Shown here one piece after another: positions 1 to 12,574 of a stretch of 64,000 nucleotides of DNA. The first letter of the stretch is position 1, and each line of letters begins with the position of its first letter. The notes under the pieces were generated by a model. It was given only the letters and a program-made list of their open reading frames with translations, made no database searches and was not told the origin of the DNA. This stretch comes from Dendrophyllia cribrosa (taxonomy: Eukaryota; Cnidaria; Anthozoa; Scleractinia; Dendrophylliidae): positions 4,070,562-4,134,561 of the forward strand of contig JAJLRJ010000001.1 of NCBI GenBank assembly GCA_024195265.1, given 5' to 3'. Position numbers and translations under genes: made by a program.

Positions 1-883
1 CTGTGGCCTGGTAAGAACACTGATGATGAAACACTGTTCCATTCAAATTCAAGATGGTACAACCCTTGTAATGTTGTGTTTCCAAATACACAGGAATAAA
101 AGTAAACGTGTCTGATTTCAAGACTATTTGGCTTTGTTAGTGACATACATGTAAGTGTATCATACCATGTATTGACAGCTATATCAAGATAATGTATCAT
201 ATCATGAGAAATAAATTATTATATTGTATCATGGCAGCACTAGTTACAGGTGTGAGAATCATTGAGAAAATCCAACACTCTCCTTCTCTCAAGTTATACA
301 CGGGTGCAGTCATACCAGAATTTAGATAGCATCTCTGATTGATTTCTTTTATGATTATTCCATAACAATAACGTTCAGAAATGATGATTACATGTAATAC
401 TGCAAGGGCCCTCGATGACCAATCAGAAAACAGGTGTCAATTTTATGGGGCACGGAATTTCTTTTGCCTTATAAAATTAATGTGGTTGCTCAGTAAAGGA
501 GTTCACAGTCATGATAAATCAAAATGCCAGGACATTTATCTGATAAGCACAGTTTTCATTCAAGGCATGTTTTGTTGTACATTTTGTACTTTTGATGTAC
601 TAGCAGTACAAAACACTAGGTGAGTGTTATCTCAGTGCTCAACATGTACTAACCAAATATATTTCTTTCTAACTATATGTAGCTCTGAAATGAAAACTCT
701 CTGAGTTTTCCTGGCTAATGACACAATAACCAGAATATATAATAAATTTTATAGTCCCAAGGAAATGGACTTATAATGTGTAAACCAGTCAGAAACACTA
801 TCCAAATATTGGTATCATAACTTCGCCAGTGAGGAGTTCCCTCGCTCATCTCTCGCACCTTCCCAAAGGAACAAGAAACCAAC
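1..883 (-). other. TCERG1 intronic sequence at the left edge
   Basis: The last TCERG1 exon found here ends with a GT donor at 883/882. The reading frame is incomplete, because several FF domains are still expected, so this stretch is most simply the following intron. I saw no acceptor plus coding continuation and no recognisable repeat. The open frames in it are short and show no family features. Confidence 0.5.
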
Positions 884-3800
884 CTTATCGTGTTTCAACT
901 TGGCATTTTCTTTCTCTTTCTTCTTCAGCTCAGCTAAGAACTCTACAAACAAAGTCTCCCTGTCCTTCATTTTCTCAATTCCTTTGAATCGTTCATCCTT
1001 TCCATACTTCATAGCAAACTCACTAAATGTTGTTCTGTAAGAAGTAATTGCTCATAGTTACATGTAGAACTTGCATTAGTGATGTAAATTATTTTGTTAG
1101 TTTAAATGACACTGGGGTTGTAATCTCAATTCATTCAAGCTTAGGGTATAGTTTTCTATTTACTGTACATGTGTATGCCTGATGACAGTTTTGTCCTGGA
1201 ACAAACTCAAAACTTCAGAATCTCTTAAATATGCATTTATTAGGGCTGTAAGTTTCCTTAACAGTCTGTTGCAAGTGAATATAAATTATAATGGTGTACT
1301 TGATGGGACCTTGCCGTTGCAGGTGAATTTGTTGTTACAGGATTAAATTTAAATACTGACAAAACAACAAGTCTACAACAGTTATTAATGCTGACACAAA
1401 TGAACAAACTTACTTTCCCGCTGTTCTAGCCTCTTCCACCAATGCCTTAAACTCATCTTTCTTTGCTTTCAGCTTGCTCTTTCTCTCCTGTCTCTCCTCG
1501 TCTGCCCGAGTGCGCACGAACTTTTCAAAACACTGCTTCCGTTCTTTTTGGGTCAGCAGTAAAAATCGTGGATCAAACACTATCTTTGGTAGCTCCTTCT
1601 CCCAAGTTGAAAATGCTGACACCTAAATAATGAATTCAACCAAACAAAATAAATTAGGAGAAGGAGTTTGCTGTAAACAAGAAAAATTATCTTAAGTTTG
1701 TGTTGTGCCATGATGCGGCTGGAAGCTTGCATGCCCTTGAAACTCCAAGGGCTGTGCAGGAGGGATTCTACAGATTACAATTTTTAACAAAAATATGTTG
1801 TGGTCCAGCTTAATTTTTGTTTTTTTCTTTGTCCGAAAATTTTCAAACAACAACAACAACAAAACACTTTATTAAATAACAAATATTGATGTAAATAGTA
1901 CCTACCCACAAATAGTTAAAAAACTAGTCGAGGCGGGTAGGTATAATTAAGTTAGGCTTATTACAAGGGTTCAGATTACAGCAGTTCAGATCAGTTCAAA
2001 AAAACTAACTACAACACATACGTTGTACACTAACTTACAGATCTTTCAAGCAACATATCTCTGAACTCCTTCATTCTGTCATCTAGAGACAACATCCTTT
2101 TGTCTTTTGCAGAAGTTGTTCTTATCGGTTGAAACACAGGCGCTGGTTGCTCAACTTGTTTCTGTTGTTCAAAGATTTCAGTTTGGGTTGGAGCTACTTC
2201 CTTAGGTTCTTCATCTTTCATCTCCACATCCTCCATTTCTTCACCTTGACTCTCCAACCTATAACAAAATATTATTAGATAAACAAGCAACAAAAGGGAA
2301 ATCAAATACATGTAGCACCATATGGAACAACTTACAGCTCATTTTGATGGTCACTGCACACTTCAGGATTTTATCAAAGTTAGAACCAGCTTGTACAGAT
2401 CAGTATGCGAAATGAACCACTCCAGCAATGTTCATTTGTATCCATCGCATCAATCAATCAATCAATCTTTTATTAAACATTCAAATAAATTATTTTCAAA
2501 ATTATAGGCACCCGTAGGTAGCATCAAGCTAATCGAGGCAGGTGCTTTTAGAAATAAATAAATAAATAAATAAGAAATCACATTACAAATAAAATACGGA
2601 GATCTATAAATAAATTGATAGATAAATAAATAAATAAACTGAGTCTTACAAGATTTTGAGTGAGACATTTACAGTGTAACAAGTCGGATAATAATTATTG
2701 TTTTCACACATCGGAATATGTTATATTAGTATATACTAAAACAGTGGATAGCATTGTTGGCGCGCTCTGATTGGCTACTGAAACTCGGAATAGCAAGTGC
2801 TATTCACCTCCCAGCAATTTGCGTGCGAAAATTGTAATCGTTGACAGGAATAAATGAGTTAAAAAGCATCATTTTCGTTACATTATCTCACTGTTTCAGT
2901 TTTATACTAAAACAACTATTCACCTCAGTGTAGGTGGGTAGTGGTGGATATTTACCTCGCCGCTTCGCAGCTCAGTAAATATCAACCACTACCCACCTCC
3001 ACTTCGGTGAATAGTTGTTAAATATAATAATATAATATATAATTATTTTCACACATCGGAAAATCGCATATAAATAATGTGTGTCTTTCTGTCTGTCTGT
3101 CTGTCTGTTTGTCTGCTTTAAGGTGATCTTTCCCTGAAATATCTCCAAAAAGTCCATTTTGAAATAAACCCAAACACTCTTCCTACTAATTTAAGGCTTG
3201 GTCAAGCTACATGTACGTTAGACATTTTTTGAATTGATCAAGTCCTTAATTCTCCCTATTTTAGAGTATAAGACTATTGGAGAAGACAGACAGTGATCAG
3301 TTCATACCTTTGCTTCTTGGCAGGAGGAGCTTCATTAGTGTCTTCAGCTGCAGGCATCTTGCTCTCTTTTTCTGCAATGGAAATCATTGAAAATACCATA
3401 AAAACCAATTGAATAAGCCAGGGTCAGATTCTAATTAAACTTTCAGTGGTGCTTCATCATCCATGGAAAAGTGATACAATTTACACAATATGTTGTGGTT
3501 CACATTTTACTTTGGTTTAGAAATTTTTTGAAAACTTTTGTTTTACCTTGTCTCACATTATGGAATTAGTGTAAAATAGGGTCGACAGGCCTGCACAACT
3601 CCCAAGCGTGTGTTTAGCCATTTTCATAGTTTTGCTTTTACGAGTATGTCTCTGAGTGACCGTCCTCATTTGTATGATACGAGGGGCAGCTCTTTGATTG
3701 TTGTTCTAACACATAATTTATCCGAGACAAAGGAAACATTTTCAAACCAAAGAAACATTTTATCCACAACATATTCAATATTAAGTGATACACATATTAT

Positions 3801-6800
3801 TGTAAACACTGGTAGATAAGACATACTTTTCACACAAGAGCAACAAACCAGTGCTTTGTAGCACCCTAAAAGTTTAATGAAAATAATGAAATCCAAACCA
3901 GAACATACTATCACCTGCTGGCTGTTTCTTTGGCGGGCCCTTGCTAATGATCTCTTCAACTTTATCATTATCTTCAAGCTCATCAGGCCTTTCCCATATG
4001 GACAGCCTTGATGTAGGATTGAAGAAAAACATCTTTTCATCTCCGGTCCAAACAACACACCAGCTAGTTCCTGGTATAAGTTGACTAGCAACAGGTTTAC
4101 TTTTGTCCCCATCTTCATCATGCGCATCATCCTTTTCTATTTCCTCGCTTTCTTTCTCATCCTCTGTTTGTAAGGAGCAAAAACAAAAAGTCAGAATGTT
4201 TTACTGTACAGTAACTATATTTGTACAGTAGTAGTTTTAGATGAGTTATCTTAAATGAATTTGAATCATACAGCGACAGCGTTATTAAAGGCCCATGTTC
4301 ACCCAATCTGCTTTGTGCACCCGACTGATTTTCGCACAGACGGAAAATCGAAAAATCAACGTGCCAGCCAATCACAATGCTACATTGAACAGATGAAGCA
4401 TTTCAAAACAAAAACACAAGTGCGCAAAGCAGATTGGGTGAACATGGGCCTTTAATAGTTTATTATTGACTGTGTTCAGGATATTAAGAATACATTTGCA
4501 AGCTTTGGACAATCAGTCTCCCAAAACTGAATGGCACTGAAATAATTAAGGATCATTATTTTGAAGCATATTTGCATGTCATTTGAGCATAACATTGACA
4601 TTGAGATTCCATTTATGGTTTTTTTGGTTATTTGTATTCTCACATTTCTTGTATGTAAGCAGGATTGTAGTGTACAAGTAACCTTACATGTACATGCAGT
4701 CATATAAACTGCCAGAAAATTTCAGCAGCTTTATGTATAGGAGAATTTATTACCAGCTCACATTTCACTGAACAACAAATTATAGCAAGTTTTCTCAAAT
4801 GCAGCATTTACACAAAGAAAGCTAGATGGTGGATTATACCCTTTGATGCGGTGTTCTCTTCACTGTTTAACTCCTCTTTCTTGTTGCTTTCATCTTTGAC
4901 TTTGTCCTTATCCCCAGCATCCCCTTGAGAGGCTGGTTCTTGTATGACCCCTGCACCCCCTGGTGGGGGGTGTTGTTGCATTCCTGGTCGAACAAGTCCA
5001 GGGAAAAGTCCAGGAGGAATCATCCCAGGAGGTGGCATTCCTGGAAATAATACAAACAACCATAATATTAACTGCTTCCCTCCACAAGTGTAGAGACATG
5101 CACAGTAAACTTTCTCTAAGCCAGACACCTTGTCCCTGATTACCTAGCCAGGATATTTACACTGCGTTCTCAAACTCATACTAGAAACACTAGCCAGAAT
5201 AGTACAGGGGGTGGGGGTGGGGATTGGGCGGGGGCGACAATAACATGTGTAACACTGATTAAGAAAAAAATCTCCAAGACTCAGAACCACAGTTTGGTCA
5301 TATTGTTTAGTTTTCTTCATAAATCTCATACTAAGACCTTACGAACCTACATGTATTAACATAATTACGGAAAAACGTTGAGAAGATAAGACTAACACCT
5401 TATGCACATACAAATGTACAGGAAAACGTTGAAAATGTAAGACTAATGCCTTAAGGAAGGTACTAACATACCAACAAACATATTTGTACCAAGTGAACGT
5501 ACTGTAGAAACGTACATTGGTGTAATTTTCAGTTTGGTTTCGTCTGGTGCTTCATGATTTTTACTAGCCCAAATGGCTAGTGAAAGCAAAATTCCACTAG
5601 CCAAAACTGAATTTGTACTAGACTTTTGCTAGTTGGCTACCGTTAGTCTCAAGTCCTGCCATACCTGGAGGTGGCATGCCTTGCATGAGTGGTGGAACTT
5701 GGTCCATCTCCTTTGGCCGCTCCCAAGTCGACTGCAGGGTTTTTGAGTTGTAGTAGTATACTCGTCCATCTGCTGTACGATGCTCAGACCACTCACTCTT
5801 GGGACCAACGGGGGGCATCCCCATGGGAGACATGCCAAGACCGGGAGGAGGCATACCCAGCGGGGGCATCCGCGGGGGCATCATACCAAGCATCATTCCA
5901 GGTGGTGGTAGCCGGGGTGGACGCATGCCTGGAACAAATGCCCCAGGTGGCGGCATTCCTGGATTGCTAAGAAAATTAATAGTAACATCAAATTAAAGCT
6001 GATTAATGAGTCAACAAGAGGCAGGTTAATGTGCAAGCAGGAAAAGGACCCTATCTGGATCCTCATCTGGACCAGGAAGTGTGGGTGGTCTATGTTTTGT
6101 ACCAACCCCTTAAATTTATCATCTTATCTAAAGTTCAGTTGAGTATGTGACAATCTCAAACATGTGAGCATTGGTAAAGACAGTGCTACCATATCTTGGG
6201 TATCAAATAACAGACAGGAAGAGGCAGAAGAGAAGTTGCCGGATTAGCCTCGCTATTGGCAATTATTCTTTATTAAAGATTAAAGATTCTAGAGAAATTG
6301 CAACCTGGAAAAATGAGGTGATGGAAACGAGAAGTAATAGGGAGCAAAGGCACAAATACAAGAGAAAAAAGCAAAAGTTCAGAATTTTTTCTCCCCCTCC
6401 CCCCCAATACTTACACCATACAAGCAAACTGTACCTTTGTGGTGGTGGAAGCTTCTCAGGAGAGGGGCCACCTGTCTGCTGAGCTGCAGCCTGCGGCTGC
6501 TGCTGATTCTGTTGTTGATTATTTCCTGGTGCCTTATCTTGCTCTACAGATGTTTGTTGTTGTCCTTCAGTTGTAACATTCTGTCCCTTACAAATAAATG
6601 AAAATAAATTAACGTTGGTTGCACCTAAGTGTAAACACACAAGGAAAGATATAACCTTTGGAAGTGTGCATCAAACATGACATGATTCATGGTCACCAAA
6701 GTTTATAAATTTACCGGCCTGATGAGCCATTTAGGCTCGACCACAGACTTCAGTTTTACCTGAGTTGGTTGAGCAGGTTGTTGTGTTTGTGGTGTTTGTG

Positions 6801-7999
6801 GCTGACCCTGTGAAGGAGGGACGACCAGATTCTTCGGCTTTTCCCATGCAGATTCCCGTGTCCTTGCATTGTAATAGTACATCTTTCCTTCAGGGGTCTT
6901 GTGTTCAAGCCAGACATCACCATTGGTGTCAATCATGGGAGGATCTTTGTTCTGCTGTTGTTGCTGCATGGTCATGTTCTGTTGCATTTGTTGGTTTAGC
7001 ATCATTTGTGGCGGCATTTGATTTGGCATCATTGGCCTTGCCTATTAAAATTTTAAAACACCACATTAGAGCGGTTTTCAATTGAGTGTCAAAAGTAATT
7101 TTGTGATTGCTTTGCTTTGGTTTTGCTTTGCTATGTTTTGTGATTCTCAACCAAACCAATAAATGGTAATTTTAAAAGGTTAAAAACTCTTAAAAGTGTC
7201 AAAAAATTTAAATTTACAAACAATTCAGGATGAGCCCTTTGTCAGTGTGACCAAAACTTTTGTAAATTTAAAACACATTGACACTTTTAACATTACATTT
7301 TAATGAAAGTGTCACGCATCACAATACTGTAGTCCCAAAACATTAAAATTATTTTGAAGCAGCCGTGTATTGTCTTTTTTTTGCATTAGAAAAAATGTGT
7401 CAGTCCAGTACAGATTTCACTAGCTTAGTATATTCATCAAGCTTTCCCTTTTAAATCCTTCTTCAAAATGTTCCATTCCATGCAGTAATAAAATTTGATT
7501 ACAACGTACACTGTATGAACACCAATACACAGTAAACACCGTTTTTTTTTTCATTATTTTGGGTCATTTGTTCTCAACTCCCGGTTACTCGAACTCCCAA
7601 TAACTTGAACCTTTTTCTATTTCCCTTGAAGGTTCGAGTTATCGGGAGTCGACTGTAATCTACACGTAGGAGAGGTTGGCATCACGTACATAACTGGCCA
7701 CTTATGAGTGATGGTCACAGAGGAGATGTAATTGTACAAGGAATCAACTTACAGTAACCATCAAATACCTGTAGATTAGGCATCATAGGAGCATTCCCCT
7801 GAGGTCCTCCAAAGGGTGGTCTCATGTTATTCATCATGTTCCTTGGATCAAATGGCCCCCTCATAAACTGCCCAGGAGGTTGACCCAAAAGAGAGCCTCT
7901 GGGTCCTTGTCCCATAGGTGGCCCCCGAGGTGGTGGCCCTCTGACGTTTGGTGGGAGCGCCCTTTGGGACATGAGAGGGGGCGGCATACTGTTTCTCAT
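884..7999 (-). CDS. TCERG1: Transcription elongation regulator 1 (CA150), 5' ten coding exons, partial
   Basis: Nuclear WW/FF protein that couples RNA polymerase II elongation to splicing (known for the family). Exons read on the minus strand: 7999-7769, 7041-6760, 6586-6435, 5966-5665, 5040-4840, 4163-3915, 3371-3308, 2258-2039, 1622-1414, 1034-884. All junctions are AG/GT and the phases agree, giving 687 codons. The product starts [10 protein letters not shown] and is rich in proline, methionine and glutamine. WW1 lies near residues 118-147 (DVWLEH...YYYN...AWEKP), WW2 near 279-306 (SEWSEH...YYYN...TWERP), WW3 near 423-452 (TSWCVVW...FFFN...IWERP). FF1 ([12 protein letters not shown]) starts near 569, and FF2 ([16 protein letters not shown]) is in the last exon. 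Human TCERG1 has three WW and six FF domains, so FF3-6 should lie left of the window. The start was chosen because the acceptor at 8013/8012 leads into an in-frame Met 12 nt later and the N-terminus resembles the proline-rich TCERG1 start. Confidence 0.93.
2322..2440 (+). repeat. Degenerate single copy of the 106-bp dispersed repeat
   Basis: It contains recognisable pieces of the repeat that forms arrays at 39 and 47-48 kb: GATGGTCAC, CACTTCAGGATTTTATC, AAAGTTAGAACCA and CTTGTACAG. It sits in the TCERG1 intron upstream of the exon at 2258-2039. Confidence 0.5.
2689..3063. repeat. Foldback element with a long near-perfect hairpin in a TCERG1 intron
   Basis: The arms at about 2909-2953 and 2974-3019 are complementary: AACAACTATTCACC and AGGTGGGTAGTGGT on the left return as their reverse complements on the right. 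A loop of about 20 bases (CTCGCCGCTTCGCAGCTCA) separates them. Flanking direct repeats (ATAATTATT...TTTCACACATCGGAA) occur at 2689 and 3039. Probably a non-autonomous element. Confidence 0.7.
3085..3118. repeat. CTGT microsatellite
   Basis: Repeated CTGT units with a single TTTGT interruption, in the intron between TCERG1 exons 3371-3308 and 2258-2039. Confidence 0.85.
4288..4451. mobile_element. MITE with AAGGCCCATGTTCACCC termini (PIF/Harbinger-like)
   Basis: About 30-bp terminal inverted repeats (AAGGCCCATGTTCACCCAAT and its complement), with TTA on both sides as a possible target duplication. Total about 164 bp, no coding capacity. It lies in the TCERG1 intron between the exons at 5040-4840 and 4163-3915. 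The superfamily is inferred from the 3-bp TWA target site. Confidence 0.75.
7535..7660. mobile_element. Partial pogo/Tigger-like MITE
   Basis: It holds the arms GGTTACTCGAACTCCC and GGTTCGAGTTATCGGGAGTC seen in the better preserved copy at 41731-41909. The left end is eroded. Located in a TCERG1 intron. Confidence 0.55.
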
Positions 8000-8588
8000 G
8001 GTTTTCAATGTCTGAAAATAAGAATGACCATAAAACATTGGAATACTATAGCAAATGCTATATATTACTGTATATGTAATACAGTAACTATAATATTATT
8101 TTATTACTACATGTACATGTATAGCAAAATGATCATTAGAAGCCCTTAAAGTCTAATAAATAAATGTCATTGTCATTGTTATCTATGCTATGGAAAAGAT
8201 GAAAGAAGATACGCTAATGGTGAATAACCCTAACTCCCATCCCCTCACCCCCACATCGGTCCCCTATCCCCCACCCCTCCCCCACATGGTCATCCATACA
8301 GCTTTACAGAAAGAATATTACTGTAATTGAGTGAAAGATGCACGGAACTGTAGACAAAACAGAAAATGAATCTAAAAATCCGACAGAAATGATTTAGCTT
8401 GTTGTAGGGTAAAGAACCAAAGTGGCATTTATTCCAGAGACTGAGAGATTCATTCCAAATCTGGGAGAGTTGACAGGTAGGGGAACAAAACAATCCCTTG
8501 AAACACCAAATTTCAGATTTGAAAGTCCAACACACCATCAACTAGATCACTCTACCACAGATTCCTGCAAAGCTCCATACTTAATATA

Positions 8589-8955
8589 CCTGCCAACTTT
8601 TTCTGAGTGATAGGCGTGAGAATTTTTTCGTAGGAGTGCCAGGATTTCCGAAGGCGACCCGACCAAATCCGAAGAAAACCCGATCTATTCCGAAGATGTC
8701 CGAAGTTGTCCGAAGATGTTCCGAAGAATTCGGAAATTTCCATGGACCTCAGACCTCTGTAATAATTGTAATGTTCAGAACGATAAAAACCTACAAAAAA
8801 GTGCCATATTTTCAAGAACGTAACTATATTTTTAATTGGCTCATACGCATGCGATCAGTTAAAGCTCATATCTCAAATCTGTAAGTCAGGCGTGAAAAAT
8901 TGCTCCATAGGCGTGAGATTGGGGTTTTGGACTCGCAGGCGTGAGACTTGGCAGG
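8589..8955. mobile_element. Eroded TIR element in the first TCERG1 intron
   Basis: The ends read CCTGCCAACTTTTTCTGAG and, inverted, GAGACTTGGCAGG. GGCGTGAG recurs inside near both ends. The centre has several CCGAAGATGTCCGAAG-type short repeats. No coding capacity seen. Confidence 0.5.
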
Positions 8956-9360
8956 CCTAACTTAGTTATTCATTCAACTCCTTTCATAATTATCATGTCC
9001 ACAAAAAGCTGTTATTTTTAATAAAAGATTGGCAAAATCTTATTCATAAATAAATAGAAACGTTGCAGAAATAGCGCCAATGCTACTAGCATAACAATCA
9101 TAATTATTTTAACACGTATATTGGTGAGGGGCAAAGTTACTACAAACGATCGCGATGGAACAAAATATGTGAACAGTTAATTCGCAAACAGATCAAAAGA
9201 ACGCCAACTTTAAAAGGGTTCGGGTAGCGCTATACTAGATTTCGAACCTAATTGTCGATCAAGATGCAAAATAGAATTAACATAAAGCTTACCTCTTTGA
9301 TTACAAGTAATTATAGATAGATTTTAAGGTAACTTTGCGCTCAAATGTGCTATTTCTTAC

Positions 9361-9430
9361 TTATCATCCACTTCCCATGGCCGCCATTTTCATTTCCCAT
9401 GATACTCTACGAGTTCTATAAAATCCCCGG
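9361..9430 (-). promoter_or_regulatory. TCERG1: Probable noncoding first exon and start region of TCERG1
   Basis: On the minus strand a strong donor (GATAA|GTAAGA) ends at 9361, just after a GGCGGCC-containing stretch typical of 5' untranslated exons. ATG triplets in it run into stops before the donor, so translation would start in the next exon at 7999. The exon start is not resolved and no TATA box was seen. Confidence 0.45.
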
Positions 9431-10155
9431 ATTAGCGGGCTAGTGAAGGAGAGGTCGCATAGCGATAGCGCGGGAAAGTAAAAAATAGATGCATTCTTTC
9501 ACATCGAACTCAAATTTGCAGACGTATACGTATATTCGCATTGAATGATCGATTGGTAAGTAGGAAAATTATTTTCCTTTGGAAAAAACAGCTACAGCAA
9601 GGAGTTGGCAATGTGTAAATCTACAGAGCTCCGGATCCGCATGATTCAGCTCTGCTAAACTTAATCCCCCCTCCCCCCACACTTATCTTATACACAAAAA
9701 ACTTCTTGGACACACAGTTATGAAATATTGACTGGATATGTTTATTTGAAACAGAGATAAATGTCTTTTCACTGACATTATTAGTTGCTAGTAAGTACAT
9801 GCTTTATTTAGGCAGGATAACTCTACATGTATCAGGTTATGCGCTGTTCTTCCTGTAAGATTCTAACCAAAGAGTAGTATAGCTAATGGTCATTCAAAAC
9901 ATACAGATCTTGTATAATTTTACAGGTCTTACAGTCTTTGTTTTTTTAGTGATTCTCCTGATCACACAGTCTCAATTTTTTCATTAAGCCACATTGCATT
10001 CTAGGTCTTGTATTTTAAAATGTCAAGAACTCTTTGAGGGCTTTCTGAGAAAATGCAAGCTCATCCTCTCACAAACTTTTGGAATTTACTGTCAGCCACA
10101 CTACTTGACTTAATACATTAAAAAAAATTTCAATTCATGGTTGGAAGCAACTAGA

Positions 10156-10308
10156 CAGGGGCATAGCTAGGATTTTTCAAAGGGGGGGGGGGGGGGGGGG
10201 GGGGTCACACCCAAGGTACTTACCAGATTGTCGTGTCGACACCCACGCTGTGTTTTGCTAAAATTATCCCACAAAGGGGCACCCCAGAACCCCCTAGCTA
10301 TGCCCCTG
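10156..10308. mobile_element. hAT-like MITE containing a 23-bp poly-G tract
   Basis: Terminal inverted repeats CAGGGGCATAGCTAGG and CCTAGCTATGCCCCTG bound 153 bp. A run of 23 G lies at 10182-10204. CTAG occurs on both flanks and may be part of an imperfect target duplication. Confidence 0.65.
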
Positions 10309-10609
10309 CTAGGCCGCTTGCAGCCATAAAAGTTGTCGTCAGAATACCTAGCTGGATATATAACCCAGTGTAAGGTCTTTAAAATAATGAAATTAACTTA
10401 AACTAATTATTTCATCTTAATATCATTTGTTTATATTTTATACATTATTTTGAAGATAACTCACTTATAACTTCCGTCATAATTTTAATATGATGAACAT
10501 TTTAATAAATCGGTTTATTTTAGAATTTTTGTTTAAGGGGCAAGAAGAAGGTACCTTTGTGATAGATCACGGCACGTCATAAGGTAGAGGCAAAGGTAGT
10601 CTCACGCGA

Positions 10610-10688
10610 GTCACAGGTCACCCACACAAGCCACAGGTGGTCCACACAAACCACAGGTGACCCACACAAGCCACAGGTGGCCCACACG
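10610..10688. repeat. 20-bp minisatellite, about four units
   Basis: Units of the form CCCACACAAGCCACAGGTGG repeat head to tail, with A/G changes at the 10th and 20th positions. Confidence 0.8.
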
Positions 10689-11232
10689 GCCGGAGCTTAA
10701 CCCAGTTTTCATGGCATGAAGCAAATATGAATATTACTACTCGCCCTGCAGGATGAGGTGCAAGTTCATCACAGGGTTACCCCCAGCATTTTGTTGCCAG
10801 TACCCATTTAAAGATCAGGGTGGAGAGAGAGACAATGTGGGGTAAAGTTTCTTGTCTAAGGAAGCAACCACTACACCATGGCGACTTCACATGGCACGTC
10901 ACAAGCAAAATATAAAGCATTTTGTTAGAAATTTGTGTTTGTCGGCAATATGACGGGCTGATTGCAAAAAGGGCCTATGTGCAAAAATTTTTTAGGGTAA
11001 TTTTTCAAGTTTCAACTTTTTGGAAAACAAATCCAATACAACATCTAATTTTGAGTCCCTGAACAAAAATCGACTGCATTTAAACCAGTAGAAATGCCTA
11101 AATTTCAAGTTGAATTGTATGTCAACAAGTAGGATTAAAGGGTTAAAACGTTCTTGCCTGGAACCCTTCAATTTTAATACCAAAATTTTATGTAATCTCT
11201 TACTAATAATTTATCTTATACATTAAAGTTAA

Positions 11233-11417
11233 TGAGTGAAATTTGTGATCCATGCAGCATGCTATCAACTTTAGCAGTTGAAACAGCAATTAAATAAAAA
11301 TCAGGCTTAAATGGGATTAAGCCTGAATTTTCCCATTCAAGCAAAATTTTTTCAGGTTGCTTTTTCAACTACTTAAGTTGAAAGCTGCACACTGCGAGGA
11401 TCACAAATTTCACTCAC
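11233..11417. repeat. Foldback repeat
   Basis: GAGTGAAATTTGTGATCC at the left end is matched by GGATCACAAATTTCACTC at the right end. An inner pair (AGGCTTAA, TTAAGCCT) also pairs. Probably a MITE. Confidence 0.65.
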
Positions 11418-11664
11418 GTTTCATCTGCAGTTCACATATTATTTTTATATAATTATTCATATTCAGGATTAGTTATTATATTATATTATTATATTATATT
11501 TTTCAGTTACTATAAATTTACTAATAATTTATTCTTACTTTAAATACAGCATACTTTGATATAATTGATAATTTGACCATTATTTCTGTAACTACAGTAT
11601 GATGTAGATATTAGATCAATCGATGGAAGGCTTAAAATTTAATTAACAATATTGTCTTCTTAAT

Positions 11665-12309
11665 AATGGCTCTGGCCGCACTTGGTGAGTTAACTGGGTT
11701 ATTTTTTTAGTAACCCGGTTAAAATAACCCGGTTAAAATAACTCGGTGAAAAGTGAAATAACTGAGTTTATTTTTCTGAGCGGCCGCACTTCAGAAGGTT
11801 GAACTTCGAACGTGAGAGATCATGTTATCATTTGCTAGTGAGAGCTGCACAAAACAATACGATTAATAAACGAAAACAATGCCTCTGCATGTGCATTTTA
11901 CATTATTGTTATTCCCTGCAGAATAACATCGTCAAATGATCAAATTATAGGTTTTGTGGAGAACATAAACACACGACTGTTTTCCTTTCTCTATTTGAAA
12001 TTGAAAGTCATCCCTACGAAGGTCTACGAATTCAACAGGAAGCCAAAAATTACCCTTTAAGCGAAGATGATTGACAGATCGGGAAAGTTAACCTGCACTA
12101 AACCACATAGCGAGGTGGTTTAAATAAACCTAACCCGGTTAAAAAAAATCTATTGTTCTTTAATTCATTTCCATAGGAACCGCTAACACGGTAAAAATTC
12201 GGTGAATGCAAAAAATATGCGGCCGCATCAGGAAATTTGTTAAATGAGTTAATTTTAATTAATTAATTGCAAATAACCTGGTTAACTACTCTTAGTGCGG
12301 CCGCAGCCA
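11665..12309. mobile_element. Non-autonomous TIR element of about 640 bp
   Basis: The ends GGCCGCACTTGGTGAGTTAA and, inverted, TTAACTACTCTTAGTGCGGCC match imperfectly over about 35 bp. Short AACCCGGTTAAAATA direct repeats follow the left end, and further GCGGCCGCA blocks occur inside. No open frame of note. Confidence 0.55.
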
Positions 12310-12354
12310 ATATCATACAATGAAAGTAATTTCACCAGTGCAAGTGGGCTTATT

Positions 12355-12420
12355 TAATAGGCCATTTCCGAGTTGCCTTTAGCCTCTCTATCAAAGCGAG
12401 GCTAGGTGCGAAACCTTTCA

Positions 12421-12451
<31 letters not shown>

Positions 12452-12534
12452 GAAAACTCATTTTCATATCAAAGGTTGTGCACCTAGCCTCGCTTTGACA
12501 ACGAGGCGTAACATAACTCGGAAATGGCCTATTT
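12355..12534. repeat. Near-palindromic foldback just downstream of the Rab gene
   Basis: Arms of about 85 bp pair with each other: AATAGGCCATTTCCGAG outermost, then GCCTC...AGCGAGGCTAGGTGC, then the inner palindrome ATGAAAATGAGTTTTCATT. The minus-strand Rab stop codon is about 40 bp away, so the hairpin may fall in its 3' untranslated region. Confidence 0.75.
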
Positions 12535-12574
12535 CTTTACCTGTGAAGGATAATCTAATATAATTACTGAAGCT

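Larger units (their letters stand above)
9431..12574. other. Intergenic region between TCERG1 and the Rab gene
   Basis: No gene supported. It contains the separately listed hAT-like MITE (10156), 20-bp tandem repeat (10610), two foldbacks (11233, 12355) and a larger TIR element (11665). The remainder is AT-rich with no recognisable feature. Confidence 0.6.

Noticed and set aside
3666..4130. 154-codon minus-strand open frame over the WW3 exon of TCERG1
   Set aside because: Shadow in another frame of the exon 4163-3915, running on into the intron; no domain features.
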